Shown: positions 57,023 through 64,000 of the stretch, piece by piece | Numbering within the stretch: position 1 is the first letter of the stretch | How the letters are laid out: the number at the start of each line of letters is the position of its first letter | Assembly (NCBI GenBank): GCA_035559815.1 | Contig: DATMAT010000047.1 | Span: 1-64,000 of the forward strand | Length of the DNA stretch: 64,000 bases | Direction of reading: 5' to 3' | DNA from: Thermodesulfobacteriota bacterium | Lineage (GTDB): Bacteria; Desulfobacterota_D; UBA1144; Nemesobacterales; CSP1-2 | Made by a program: the position numbers and the translations under genes | Notes under the pieces: model-generated | Databases searched by the model: none | Seen by the model: the letters and a program-made list of their open reading frames with translations, nothing else | What the model was told of the DNA's origin: nothing

Positions 57023-58495
57023 ATGAAACGCCTTTTATCTTCGGTTATTATCGTTGTCTTACTTCTCTCTTTAGCATTGACAGCGTGCGAGAGAATTCAG
57101 GAAAAACCCATAACCAAGCAAAGGAAAGAAAGTGCGGAAGCAACAAAGGAGATACCGAAGGAGAGCAAAGTAGAAGGGCTTCCCTCGTTTGCGGCGCTGG
57201 TTGATAGGCTCAAGCCTTCGGTCGTTAATATCAGCACGACGAATGTGGTTCAACGAAGGGGTTTTTCGTTCAGGTCTCCTTTTGGGGAAAATGATCCTTT
57301 TGGAGAATTCTTTGAGAAATTCTTTGGAGGAGAGCTTCCCCAGCAGGAGTTCAGACAACGAGGACTGGGGTCGGGTTTTATAATAAGCGAGGACGGATAC
57401 GTAGTGACCAATAATCACGTTGTCGATAAGGCGGAAGATATACAGGTAGTCCTCGAGGGCGGCGATAAATATCAAGCCAAAGTAATAGGAAAGGACCCAA
57501 AGACCGACATGGCCCTTCTTAAGATTGAGCCCAAGGGGAAGCTTCCGGCGGTCACATTCGGGAATTCGGATAAGCTGGCGATCGGCGATTGGGTCATAGC
57601 CATAGGGAACCCGTTTGGACTGGGCCACACAGTTACGGCGGGTATAGTCAGCGCGAAGGGAAGGGTGCTCGGCTTCGGCAACTATGATGATTTCATTCAA
57701 ACAGACGCCCCAATCAATCCCGGGAATAGCGGCGGGCCCCTTTTCAACCTGGAGGGGCAGGTGGTCGGCGTAAACACGGCGGTAGCGGCGGGAGGCCAGG
57801 GGATAGGGTTTGCCATACCCATCAACATGGCCCGTCAAATCGTCGAGCAGATAAAGGACAAGGGTAAAGTGGTGCGCGGATGGCTGGGTGTATTGGTCCA
57901 GCAAGTGACGCCCGAGATTGCCGAAAGCATGAAACTAAAAGGGGTTAAGGGGGCGCTGGTCTCCGATGTAACTCCGAACAGTCCTGCAGAAAAGGCCGGG
58001 ATACAAAGAGGGGACGTTATAACCGAGATAAACGGGAATAAGGTGGAGAGCATTTCCGAGCTTACCGGCAGGATAGCGCTCACTGCGCCGGGTACGGAAG
58101 AGAAAATAAAGTTGATAAGAGACGGAGAGGAAAAGGAGATTACAGTGACGATCGGAGAGCTTCCCGAGAACATCGGTGCTCAGCGTGAACAAACTGAAGA
58201 AGGGGGAGCGGAGGAAAAACTGGGGTTGTCGGTCGAGGAAATTAATCCCCTTATTGCCAGGCGTTTTAATCTAGGCGAGCAGAAGGGTGTTATCGTCACC
58301 AGCGTTTCGCCGGGGAGCATAGCATTTGAATCGGGCTTCAGGGCTGGCGATATAGTTTTGGAGATAAATAGACAGACAATTCAGGGCTTGAATGATTATA
58401 AAAATGTAATGGATGAGTTACAGAAGGGACAACCCGCTCTTTTTCTGGTAAAAAGGGGGGACAATACGTTGTATTTGGCAATGAAGGTAGAATGA
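57023..58495 (+). CDS. Periplasmic serine protease HtrA/DegP-type, lipoprotein-anchored
   Basis: From the ATG at 57023 (AAGGAGG just before) this is a 490-residue protein. The signal peptide ends in a canonical lipobox, LTAC with Cys22, followed by Glu, which favours an outer-membrane anchor. The trypsin-like domain has His132 (NNHV), Asp162 (KTDMALLKI) and Ser236 (NPGNSGGPL), so the triad is intact. Two PDZ domains follow, about 310-380 and 400-485. DegP-type proteases degrade or chaperone misfolded envelope proteins; a lipidated form keeps it at the membrane. An upstream in-frame start at 56957 was rejected. No envelope-stress sensor is adjacent. Confidence 0.94.
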   Translation: MKRLLSSVIIVVLLLSLALTACERIQEKPITKQRKESAEATKEIPKESKVEGLPSFAALVDRLKPSVVNISTTNVVQRRGFSFRSPFGENDPFGEFFEKFFGGELPQQEFRQRGLGSGFIISEDGYVVTNNHVVDKAEDIQVVLEGGDKYQAKVIGKDPKTDMALLKIEPKGKLPAVTFGNSDKLAIGDWVIAIGNPFGLGHTVTAGIVSAKGRVLGFGNYDDFIQTDAPINPGNSGGPLFNLEGQVVGVNTAVAAGGQGIGFAIPINMARQIVEQIKDKGKVVRGWLGVLVQQVTPEIAESMKLKGVKGALVSDVTPNSPAEKAGIQRGDVITEINGNKVESISELTGRIALTAPGTEEKIKLIRDGEEKEITVTIGELPENIGAQREQTEEGGAEEKLGLSVEEINPLIARRFNLGEQKGVIVTSVSPGSIAFESGFRAGDIVLEINRQTIQGLNDYKNVMDELQKGQPALFLVKRGDNTLYLAMKVE

Positions 58496-58580
58496 GGAGT
58501 TGATTTTTTTAGTTCCTTGTAACCTGATTCATTACGTGAACGAAGCCGATATCTTTTAACTCCCCGGTTTAAGTAAGAAA

Positions 58581-58610
58581 TGTAAGGAACGCAGATCTGC
58601 GTTCCTTACA
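58581..58610. repeat. REP-like palindrome, copy 9 (perfect)
   Basis: TGTAAGGAACGCAGA facing TCTGCGTTCCTTACA: a perfect 30-bp palindrome after htrA. Confidence 0.82.
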
Positions 58611-58697
58611 ATATAACTTATCATTAAGGCTGATGGTTTGCCCAAGTAAATGCGTCTTTACTTGTTGCTAGTTGCCAACTCTCTATCTTATATTGCT

Positions 58698-58829
58698 ATA
58701 CCCGTCCCCGGTTAAACCGGGGGATCAGTCGGGTATCCACTTCGCATGTCATCCCCGTCTTCCGGTTAAACAGGAGGATCGATCGGGGATCCATTTTTTT
58801 TAAAACTGGATTCCCGTTTCCACGGGAAT
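58698..58829. repeat. Composite repeat block: two tandem hairpin units plus ATTCCCGT palindrome
   Basis: Unit 1 (about 58698-58739) and unit 2 (about 58750-58792) are diverged direct copies. Each has CCCGTC..CCGGTTAAAC and then GATC.GTCGGG-like and ATCCA ends. ATTCCCGT-TTCC-ACGGGAAT follows at 58810-58829. A related, degraded block lies at 60889-60956. Both blocks are followed by GGCTTGGCAGT. Confidence 0.65.
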
Positions 58830-58886
58830 GACTCAGGCTTGGCAGTTATGCTTAGTATGCCACATGTAATTTGCCGATTATTGTAG

Positions 58887-58917
58887 TTGTAGGGAACGCA
58901 TATATGCGTTCTTACAA
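58887..58917. repeat. REP-like GTAG palindrome, copy 10 (one bulge)
   Basis: TTGTAGGGAACGCAT faces ATGCGTTCTTACAA, with one bulged base. It lies upstream of the aminotransferase gene, in the same gap as copy 9. Confidence 0.75.
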
Positions 58918-59034
58918 AACATGGATAAGTCAGAAATGCAATCAAGCCTGACCACTAACCTTTCGAACAATTTCAAATATTTTTTAAACTATTACTATTA
59001 GAAACAAGGCAAATCTTCTTTGGGGGAGAATTAC

Positions 59035-60303
59035 ATGATTATAAGCCGTAGAAAGTTTATTAATTCAATCGGAATAGCCGGTGGAGCAGTTTTGCTGGCC
59101 CATTTTTCCTGCGCAAAGAGACCCCTTGGCCCGGCCGTTTACGAAGATGACTGGGAGCAAGTCAGGAGGCAGTTTGACCTTGATTGGGACTATGTGCACA
59201 TGTCTTGTTTTCTCTTAGCTTCCCATCCAAAACCGGTAAGGGAAGCGATTGAAAGGTACCGGCGGGATTTGGACGAAAACCCGGTTCGATATTATCGCCA
59301 GAATGCCGGGGTAGCCGAAGAAAGGGTAAGGCTCTCTGCGGCTTCTTATCTTGACACCGATTATTCTCAGATTGCGCTGACAGACAGCACCACCATGGGG
59401 CTTGGCCTTTTATACACGGGGATAAAGGTCAGAGCGGACCAGGAGATCCTGACGACCGAGCACGAGTACTATTCTACACTTGAGTCTCTTCGTTTGAGGG
59501 CGCTCAGGACCGGCGCGTCATTTCGGAAAATACGATTGCATAACGGGAGCTTTAACACATCTAAAGACGAGATAGTGGACAATATCTACCGTTCCATCAA
59601 CCCCCGGACCAGGGTTGTTGCCCTCACCTGGGTTCATTCCAGCACCGGGCTCAAGATACCGGTGAGAGAGATTGGAGAGATGATATCAGACATCAATAGG
59701 TCTAGATTGGATGATGATAGAATCCTTCTTTGTATCGACGGGGTTCACGGATTAGGAGTCGAAGACATAAATATAGAGGAGCTTGGTTGCGACTTTTTCG
59801 CCGCCGGCACGCATAAATGGCTCTTTGGGCCGAGAGGGACCGGGATATTATGGGGAAGAAAAGACGCGTGGAATAATGTGGTTGCTACGATCCCCACGTT
59901 TTCCGGAAATGACACGCCCGGTCAAACAATGACCCCGGGAGGCTTTCATTCATTCGAGCATCGTTGGGCTCTCAACGAGGCCTTTGATTTTCATAGTAGA
60001 ATCGGGAAAGAGCGGGTTGAGAAACGCATCCATCAACTCAACACTCAGCTAAAAGAGGGGTTGAGAAGCATCAGAAATGTTAATTTACACACTCCCATGT
60101 CCGAAGAATTATCCGCAGGCATCGTTTGTTTTGAAGTAAATGGGTTCACTCCGTATGAGGTGGTGAGACGGCTGGAAGATAGACATATTATCGCCACCAC
60201 CACACCCCGCACATACAAGGAAAGATATGTTAGATTAGCCCCGGGCTTATTGAATAATCCTTCGGAAGTCGAAAGAACCCTGGCGGCGATAAGAGAGTTG
60301 TGA
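59035..60303 (+). CDS. Class-V aminotransferase-fold PLP enzyme with Tat signal
   Basis: From the ATG at 59035 this is a 422-residue protein. The N terminus MIISRRKFINSIGIAGGAVLL is a twin-arginine signal (SRRKF). The PLP Lys is Lys261 in AAGTHKWLFGPRGTG, preceded by Asp235 in CIDGVHGLG. The rest matches the isopenicillin-N-epimerase/cysteine-desulfurase-like class V fold. A Cys at 26 gives HFSC, not a canonical lipobox, so lipidation is uncertain. Tat export suits a protein folded with its PLP in the cytosol. The reaction is unknown. The start at 59035 has GGGGGAG before it. Confidence 0.88.
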   Translation: MIISRRKFINSIGIAGGAVLLAHFSCAKRPLGPAVYEDDWEQVRRQFDLDWDYVHMSCFLLASHPKPVREAIERYRRDLDENPVRYYRQNAGVAEERVRLSAASYLDTDYSQIALTDSTTMGLGLLYTGIKVRADQEILTTEHEYYSTLESLRLRALRTGASFRKIRLHNGSFNTSKDEIVDNIYRSINPRTRVVALTWVHSSTGLKIPVREIGEMISDINRSRLDDDRILLCIDGVHGLGVEDINIEELGCDFFAAGTHKWLFGPRGTGILWGRKDAWNNVVATIPTFSGNDTPGQTMTPGGFHSFEHRWALNEAFDFHSRIGKERVEKRIHQLNTQLKEGLRSIRNVNLHTPMSEELSAGIVCFEVNGFTPYEVVRRLEDRHIIATTTPRTYKERYVRLAPGLLNNPSEVERTLAAIREL

Positions 60304-60344
60304 GAACGAAACTGATCAACACTCTCATCCGCTAAGAAATTCAT
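60304..60344 (-). pseudogene. DUF5615-type toxin, N-terminal remnant
   Basis: An ATG at 60344, overlapping the DUF433 stop by ATGA, opens with MNFLADESVDQ, the recognisable start of DUF5615 (PIN-like) toxins (xxFLADENVD), with the first catalytic Asp pair. Similarity ends within about 12 codons at the end of the aminotransferase gene, and the frame beyond is only antisense to that gene. The body of the toxin has been lost, apparently by a recombination that brought in the aminotransferase. Confidence 0.65.
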
Positions 60345-60577
60345 GTGCCGGTCTGCTTTATGGGATAGACGACATCGGCACGTAAAGCATGTGCGGCAAA
60401 GGCCAACGCGGCCTGGATAGCTTCACGGGTCAAACGGGGATGTGCCTCTAGAAGTTGTTCAATTGTCTCCCCGGCTGCCAACTTCTCGAGAATGAGTTCT
60501 ACGGTAATGCGGGTGCCAGCAATGACCGGTTTACCCATCATGATTGATGGATCTGACTGAATGAGTTCTTCCCTCAT
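60341..60577 (-). CDS. DUF433-family antitoxin-like protein
   Basis: This 78-residue protein begins REELIQSDPSIMMGKPVIAGTRITVELILEKLAAGET, the DUF433 signature (GKPxIxGTRIxV), followed by IEQLLEAHPRLTREAIQAALAFAAHAL, a winged-helix-like fold. DUF433 genes commonly sit directly before a DUF5615 toxin. Here the toxin is truncated, so the antitoxin is an orphan. Confidence 0.88.
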   Translation of the reverse strand: MREELIQSDPSIMMGKPVIAGTRITVELILEKLAAGETIEQLLEAHPRLTREAIQAALAFAAHALRADVVYPIKQTGT

Positions 60578-61207
60578 TTCTTCTTCCTTGTATGTGATTG
60601 TGACAACGCTTAATAATTATACGAAGTTTTTCTCTTATAATCACCCTAATACGGAGAAATATGCAAAGATATTTTTATATTCGCTCTTGCTGATCAATAT
60701 AACACAAACGCTTTCCTTGAATCAAATTCAAGGTTCGAGCAGTTCATTTCATTTGATTTGAAATAAAGTCCGATATACGGGTTGCTGGTCTTGAATGTGA
60801 TTGATAATAATGAAAAACAGCGTTCTATTGTAAAAACGAATCACAATGTGTCTCTACAGGTTGACAGTTGCTCACTTTCTATCCTGTCATACCCGAATGT
60901 ATTAATCGGGTATCCATATTACTATATAAGAGTTAGATTCCAGTTTCCACGGGAATAACCTGGGCTTGGCAGTAACACTAATCTTCGGGTTACCGTATAT
61001 AACAAGGTGTAAGTGGAGAGCGGAAGTCCCCCCAGCACATTTTAGAAGTAATATCAAACTTATTTTTAATGTCTGCAAAGTTGCATATGAGCTTCACTTT
61101 TTCAGTTCCTTAAACCTGGTCTCTAAATGGGAGCAAAGTCGATATTTTTCAATTCCCTGTTGGGCCAATAATGTAAGTCTGACCCTCTCACTTTCTTTAT
61201 TCCCGGG
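60578..61207. other. Gene-poor stretch with repeat remains
   Basis: This 630-bp stretch has no supported gene. Open frames here (for example 60966-61220 plus) lack a ribosome-binding site and resemble no family. A degraded composite repeat is at 60889-60956. The rest is AT-rich. Confidence 0.5.
60889..60956. repeat. Degraded copy of the composite repeat at 58698
   Basis: CATACCCGAATG...ATCGGGTATCCA near 60889-60917, then ATTCCAGT-TTCC-ACGGGAAT at 60937-60956, then CTGGGCTTGGCAGT. The order is the same as in the block at 58698-58845. Confidence 0.6.
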
Positions 61208-61834
61208 TTATTGTCGCTGATACCAATACCAATCGTTCAAGGATTTAGTTTCTCTGAGATGTCGAGAAACTTCAGCAGCTAGTATGCGGTAGTATTCCTT
61301 TTGTCTTAACTGGGGCTCAGTAAGTATGTTTCCATCATCATAATAATAAGTACAACGTTTTCGGTAGTTTCTGCCGTCGGTATCGCGATAATACGATACG
61401 TCGAAATATAGGATGCCAACCTGATTTGGATCATTTGCAACTGGTGCTATAAATTCTCCCACCACATCAGACATCGTGTCATTGGGTAAGAGTTCAAGTT
61501 CATACATCCATCTCTTACCTATGGGATTAAAATCGCTAAGGTCACCTCCGGAAAATCTAACACGCTTCTCTAGCTTTTCGTATCGGAGTTCAATATGATC
61601 GACAGATACATTATGCGCGGAAATATCGCCATCGTTCTTTAGAATGAAATTGAAAAAGCCCCGCATAGGTCCCCCCTGTAGTATGCAGGAAATCTGGGGA
61701 TCGATATGAGTCTTGAGAGCACGAGCGCTCAAACGAGTCTGTTGCCAAGCGAAAAACGCGCTCAAGATAGAAACAAGAATTGCTATGCTGGAAAGTAGGA
61801 GACTCCATCTTGCATAGGGATCTTTTGTACTCAC
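61208..61834 (-). CDS. Membrane-anchored protein of unknown function
   Basis: In this 208-residue protein a single N-terminal hydrophobic helix (about 12-28, LLSSIAILVSILSAFFA) is followed by a predicted beta-rich domain containing FNFILKNDGDISAHNV, which resembles the beta-sandwich regions seen in other single-helix unknowns. C-terminal YYDDGN and a Tyr/Trp-rich end are visible. No family is recognised. Such proteins are common in accessory regions. The start has GGAGGTGAGAA about 8 bp upstream, supporting it. Confidence 0.72.
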   Translation of the reverse strand: MSTKDPYARWSLLLSSIAILVSILSAFFAWQQTRLSARALKTHIDPQISCILQGGPMRGFFNFILKNDGDISAHNVSVDHIELRYEKLEKRVRFSGGDLSDFNPIGKRWMYELELLPNDTMSDVVGEFIAPVANDPNQVGILYFDVSYYRDTDGRNYRKRCTYYYDDGNILTEPQLRQKEYYRILAAEVSRHLRETKSLNDWYWYQRQ

Positions 61835-62002
61835 TAGCTTCTCACCTCCATTTTGAACCTGGCACCTATCTAATAATTAGATTACAAAAAAATGCAACAT
61901 AATTCCCAAATATAGGGTGTTAAACCGCAAATTATCATTCTAACTGATACATAGATATGAATGTAATTACAAGTCAATAGGAAGGTATGGAAAACCTGAA
62001 CT

Positions 62003-62200
62003 GCTTTCTTACCTCCTCCACAATCAATGCTCCCGTCTCCCGGCAGCCTACTTTCTTCGTACCTTCCACGTATATATCAGATGTCCGGTGGCCTTTTTCC
62101 AGTACCCTTTTGACGACATTCTTGACTTCGTCTACTGTCTGGTGGAGATTGAGCGGTACTTGAGCATCATTACTGAGGTAAGAACGGAGGTTATAGGGTT
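62003..62200 (-). pseudogene. 3-isopropylmalate dehydrogenase, C-terminal fragment (duplicate of leuB tail)
   Basis: Reading leftward from 62200 gives NPITSVLTSVMMLKY, then after a one-base loss LNL..., [23 protein letters not shown] and LIVEEV. This matches the last 65 residues of the real leuB at 63104-63306 almost position for position. The frameshift after KY makes it non-functional. The two copies have diverged at many third positions and some coding ones, so this is not a recent copy. Confidence 0.85.
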
Positions 62201-62260
62201 AGTGGGCTCGGGGTCAGGCTTTTGCTTTTTTGTTTTTGGGTTATCCACACCTCCTCTAAC

Positions 62261-62779
62261 TCAACGGTGTGGGGGCAACTTCAGGCCACGTTGCCTTCGC
62301 ACTTCATCGCATCGCATGAACAGTTCTTGGCAAAGGGAGCGCTCGACATGGGGTATTAGTTTACACCTCGGTTCGATGCGCATGCGAGATAGAAGTTCTT
62401 GCGGCGACATGTCGGACGCTTGCGGCCAGTACCGATTTGCATCCTCCATTGTTGATGCTCCATATACTACCGTGTCAACTTCAGCCCAAATACACGCCGA
62501 CATACACATCGGGCATGGCTCGCATGTACTATATAGTGTGCAGCCGCGAAGAGATAGCAGTTTTAGTTTTCGAGTGGACTCACGGATGGCGTTTATTTCC
62601 GCATGGTTCGTCGGGTCGCACATTTCCATCACCGTGTCATAGGCTTGTGCTAGAAGAACGCCATTTCGTTCATCGTAAATTGCGCACCCGAACGGTGAGG
62701 GAAAATCGGTCTCCAATGATGAAGCAGTAAATTGCACGAGCTCTTTCATCCGCACACTGTGTTGATCGTTCGTAGTCAT
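62261..62779 (-). CDS. Nucleoside/guanine deaminase (CDA superfamily)
   Basis: From the ATG at 62779 this is a protein of about 172 residues. Zinc ligands are in NHAEINAIRE (His-Ala-Glu) and CEPCPMCMSAC (Pro-Cys-x-x-Cys), with FPSPFGCAIYDE before. The wide HAE-PCxxC spacing and length suit guanine deaminase or related nucleoside deaminases and not the tRNA adenosine deaminase TadA, but I cannot exclude other substrates. It lies between the leuB tail fragment and the real leuB, as if brought in at the leuB 3' end. A GTG at 62800 is an alternative start. Confidence 0.85.
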   Translation of the reverse strand: MTTNDQHSVRMKELVQFTASSLETDFPSPFGCAIYDERNGVLLAQAYDTVMEMCDPTNHAEINAIRESTRKLKLLSLRGCTLYSTCEPCPMCMSACIWAEVDTVVYGASTMEDANRYWPQASDMSPQELLSRMRIEPRCKLIPHVERSLCQELFMRCDEVRRQRGLKLPPHR

Positions 62780-62800
62780 TGTCGTCGATATACCGGTCAC

Positions 62801-63103
62801 CAGATATACTAATCACACATAACTCTTAATTATACGAACTAAAATTCCCAAATATATACAAGTTTATCTATGCAAAAGGCTGCATAACTACTCCTAGGCC
62901 AATTTAGTTTTGATTCATTATTGCTCAGTATAATCTCGCCGTTCATGGTTCGACAGGCTCACCACGAACGGCTTAATTTATATACCGTTCGCCCTGAGCC
63001 CTTCGACTTCAGGACAGGCCTGTCGAAGGACAGTTATACCAAGATAAACAAGGCAAAATAAAAATTCAAATACTAAGAATCCAATCCGATAAATACTAAA
63101 TCT
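62801..63103. other. Intergenic space downstream of leuB
   Basis: This 303-bp space has no supported gene. The middle is the inverted repeat at 62941-63033; the flanks are AT-rich. Confidence 0.5.
62941..63033. repeat. Inverted repeat of the TCGAAC/GTTCG family
   Basis: GTTCATGGTTCGACAGGCTC...GAACGGC at 62941-62972 faces CCGTTCGCCCTGAGCCC...GACAGGCCTGTCGAAGGACAG at 62985-63033. This repeat type (GAGC.TGTCGAA) occurs widely in environmental deltaproteobacterial-type genomes. Partial copies are at 48741 and in the element at 43152. Confidence 0.7.
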
Positions 63104-64000
63104 CTAAAGTTTCCCAATCTCCTCCACTATCAAAGTCCCCATCTCCTTACAGCCTACTTTTTTTGTTCCTTCCTCGTATATATCCGATGTCCGGTAGCCC
63201 TTTTCCAGTACCCTTTTGACGGCATTTTCTACCTCCTCTGCCGCTCGGTCAAGATTAAGCGTGTACTTGAGCATCATTGCCGAGGTAAGAACGGAAGCTA
63301 TGGGATTGGCGATGTCTTTCCCGGCAATATCCGGGGCGCTGCCGTGAACCGGTTCGTAAATTGCACCTCTATGTCCGATGCTGGCAGAAGGTAACATTCC
63401 CAGTGAACCGGTTAGTTGTGCGGCTTCATCGCTCAATATGTCTCCAAACATATTGTCAGCCAATATCACGTCAAAGCTCTTGGGCCTACGAATGAGCTGC
63501 ATGGCGGCGTTATCCACGTATAGATGCTCAAGCTCGACATCCGGAAATTCTTCTTTCCCCACCCTGGCTACGGTTCTTCTCCAGAGTTCCATACAGTCAA
63601 GCACGTTTGCTTTATCTATCGAAGTCAGCCTCTTTCTCCTCTTCCTGGCTATATCAAAAGCTACCCGGGCTACCCTCTCGATCTCGGATGTGGTATAGAC
63701 AAGGGTGTTTACACCCTGTTCCTGGCCGTCTTCTAATTTCGTGACACCGCGGGGAGTACCGAAGTATATTCCTCCGGTAAGCTCCCTCACCACCATGATG
63801 TCCACACCGTCGACGATCTCCCTTTTGAGTGATGATGCATCGGCAAGCGCCGAATAAACTACGGCCGGCCTCAGGTTGGCAAAGGCGTCTAGCTCTTTCC
63901 TTATGGCCAGAAGCCCTCTTTCCGGTCTAATTCCGTATTCAAGGTTATCCCACTGGGGTCCGCCGACAGCGCCCATAAGTACGGCATCTGCTGCTTTTGC
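63104..64000 (-). CDS. leuB: 3-isopropylmalate dehydrogenase (partial, 5' end off the window)
   Basis: About 299 residues are present in frame to the window edge. The stretch before the first Met ([19 protein letters not shown]) is the usual LeuB sequence, so the gene continues to the right. Family marks are [63 protein letters not shown] and [29 protein letters not shown]. It makes 2-oxoisocaproate in leucine synthesis. The leuCD genes are not visible. A damaged copy of its tail lies 0.9 kb downstream. Confidence 0.95.
   Translation of the reverse strand, partial: AKAADAVLMGAVGGPQWDNLEYGIRPERGLLAIRKELDAFANLRPAVVYSALADASSLKREIVDGVDIMVVRELTGGIYFGTPRGVTKLEDGQEQGVNTLVYTTSEIERVARVAFDIARKRRKRLTSIDKANVLDCMELWRRTVARVGKEEFPDVELEHLYVDNAAMQLIRRPKSFDVILADNMFGDILSDEAAQLTGSLGMLPSASIGHRGAIYEPVHGSAPDIAGKDIANPIASVLTSAMMLKYTLNLDRAAEEVENAVKRVLEKGYRTSDIYEEGTKKVGCKEMGTLIVEEIGKL

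Noticed and set aside
60045-60303. Full-length toxin reading through the aminotransferase on the minus strand
   Set aside because: Beyond the first eleven or so residues the frame is only antisense to the aminotransferase gene and has no toxin motifs.
60966-61220. 84-residue plus-strand frame in the gene-poor stretch
   Set aside because: No ribosome-binding site, odd composition, and overlap with repeat remains and the end of the 61208 gene.
62088-62642. Plus-strand open frame across the deaminase and leuB fragment
   Set aside because: It is the shadow of the minus-strand deaminase, whose zinc motifs are clear.

Overview
The window reads as a chromosomal stretch of a Gram-negative-type bacterium of moderate GC. 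It carries housekeeping genes at ordinary density: groES/groEL under a CIRCE (HrcA) operator, mutS, glnD, nadB, rho, yebC-ruvC-ruvA, ruvB, tmk, thrC, proC, prmC-murA-hisG and leuB. A lipoprotein HtrA, a PII uridylyltransferase, HisKA_2 signalling and a prokaryotic sulfate-assimilation set would fit the Desulfobacterota/Nitrospinota/Dadabacteria-like part of the tree. That placement is inference only: no rRNA or tRNA gene is visible to anchor it.

Layout. 1-7.9 kb: groEL start, groES, yraN, mutS, a PduO cobalamin adenosyltransferase, an O-methyltransferase and glnD. 7.9-12.5 kb: a signalling block of a short LuxR regulator with a degenerate receiver, a REC-PAS-REC-LuxR fusion and a PAS-GAF-PAS-HisKA_2 kinase translationally coupled to the fusion. 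12.8-16.5 kb: nadB, a 32-residue Lys/Ala-rich histone-H1-like gene behind a promoter, a Fur-like palindrome and a strong leader terminator, then rho. 16.8-22.3 kb: an exported protein of unknown function, yebC-ruvC-ruvA, an opposing acyl-CoA dehydrogenase, ruvB. 22.4-28.2 kb: accessory region with hsdM and hsdS but no hsdR, an intact IS630-type element sitting just upstream of hsdS, and a frameshifted GT-C glycosyltransferase. 28.2-40 kb: patatin, metX, metY, a CoA-binding protein, a GNAT/nitrilase pair, a P450, and the sulfate-assimilation run PiT/CysP-like permease, sat, cysH. 40-50.2 kb: a sigma-54 activator, tmk, rluB-like, a TetR with a tandem AhpD-like protein, thrC, and the maf-yggS-proC-yggT-DUF167-hydrolase run, in which maf is frameshifted. 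50.4-58.5 kb: prmC-murA-hisG, an M20 peptidase, a GNAT, two unknowns and htrA. 59-64 kb: accessory again, with a Tat-signal aminotransferase, a DUF433 antitoxin whose toxin is cut off, a membrane-anchored unknown, a nucleoside deaminase, a degraded leuB tail and the real leuB running off the edge.

How genes work together. The permease, ATP sulfurylase and APS reductase should deliver reduced sulfur, which MetX and MetY about 5 kb away can assimilate into homocysteine. RuvA, RuvB and RuvC are all present but split by an inverted gene. The kinase and the fused regulator overlap by 4 bp and are very probably a two-component pair.

The most unusual large-scale feature is intergenic. At least ten palindromic GTAG-headed hairpins (REP-like), plus several other inverted-repeat families, fill many of the spaces between genes from 4 kb to 63 kb. 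No REP-associated transposase lies in the window. I did not find a clearly new multi-gene defence or biosynthetic system. The best candidates for new biology are the attenuated histone-like mini-gene, the REC-PAS-REC-LuxR cassette and the Tat-exported PLP enzyme.
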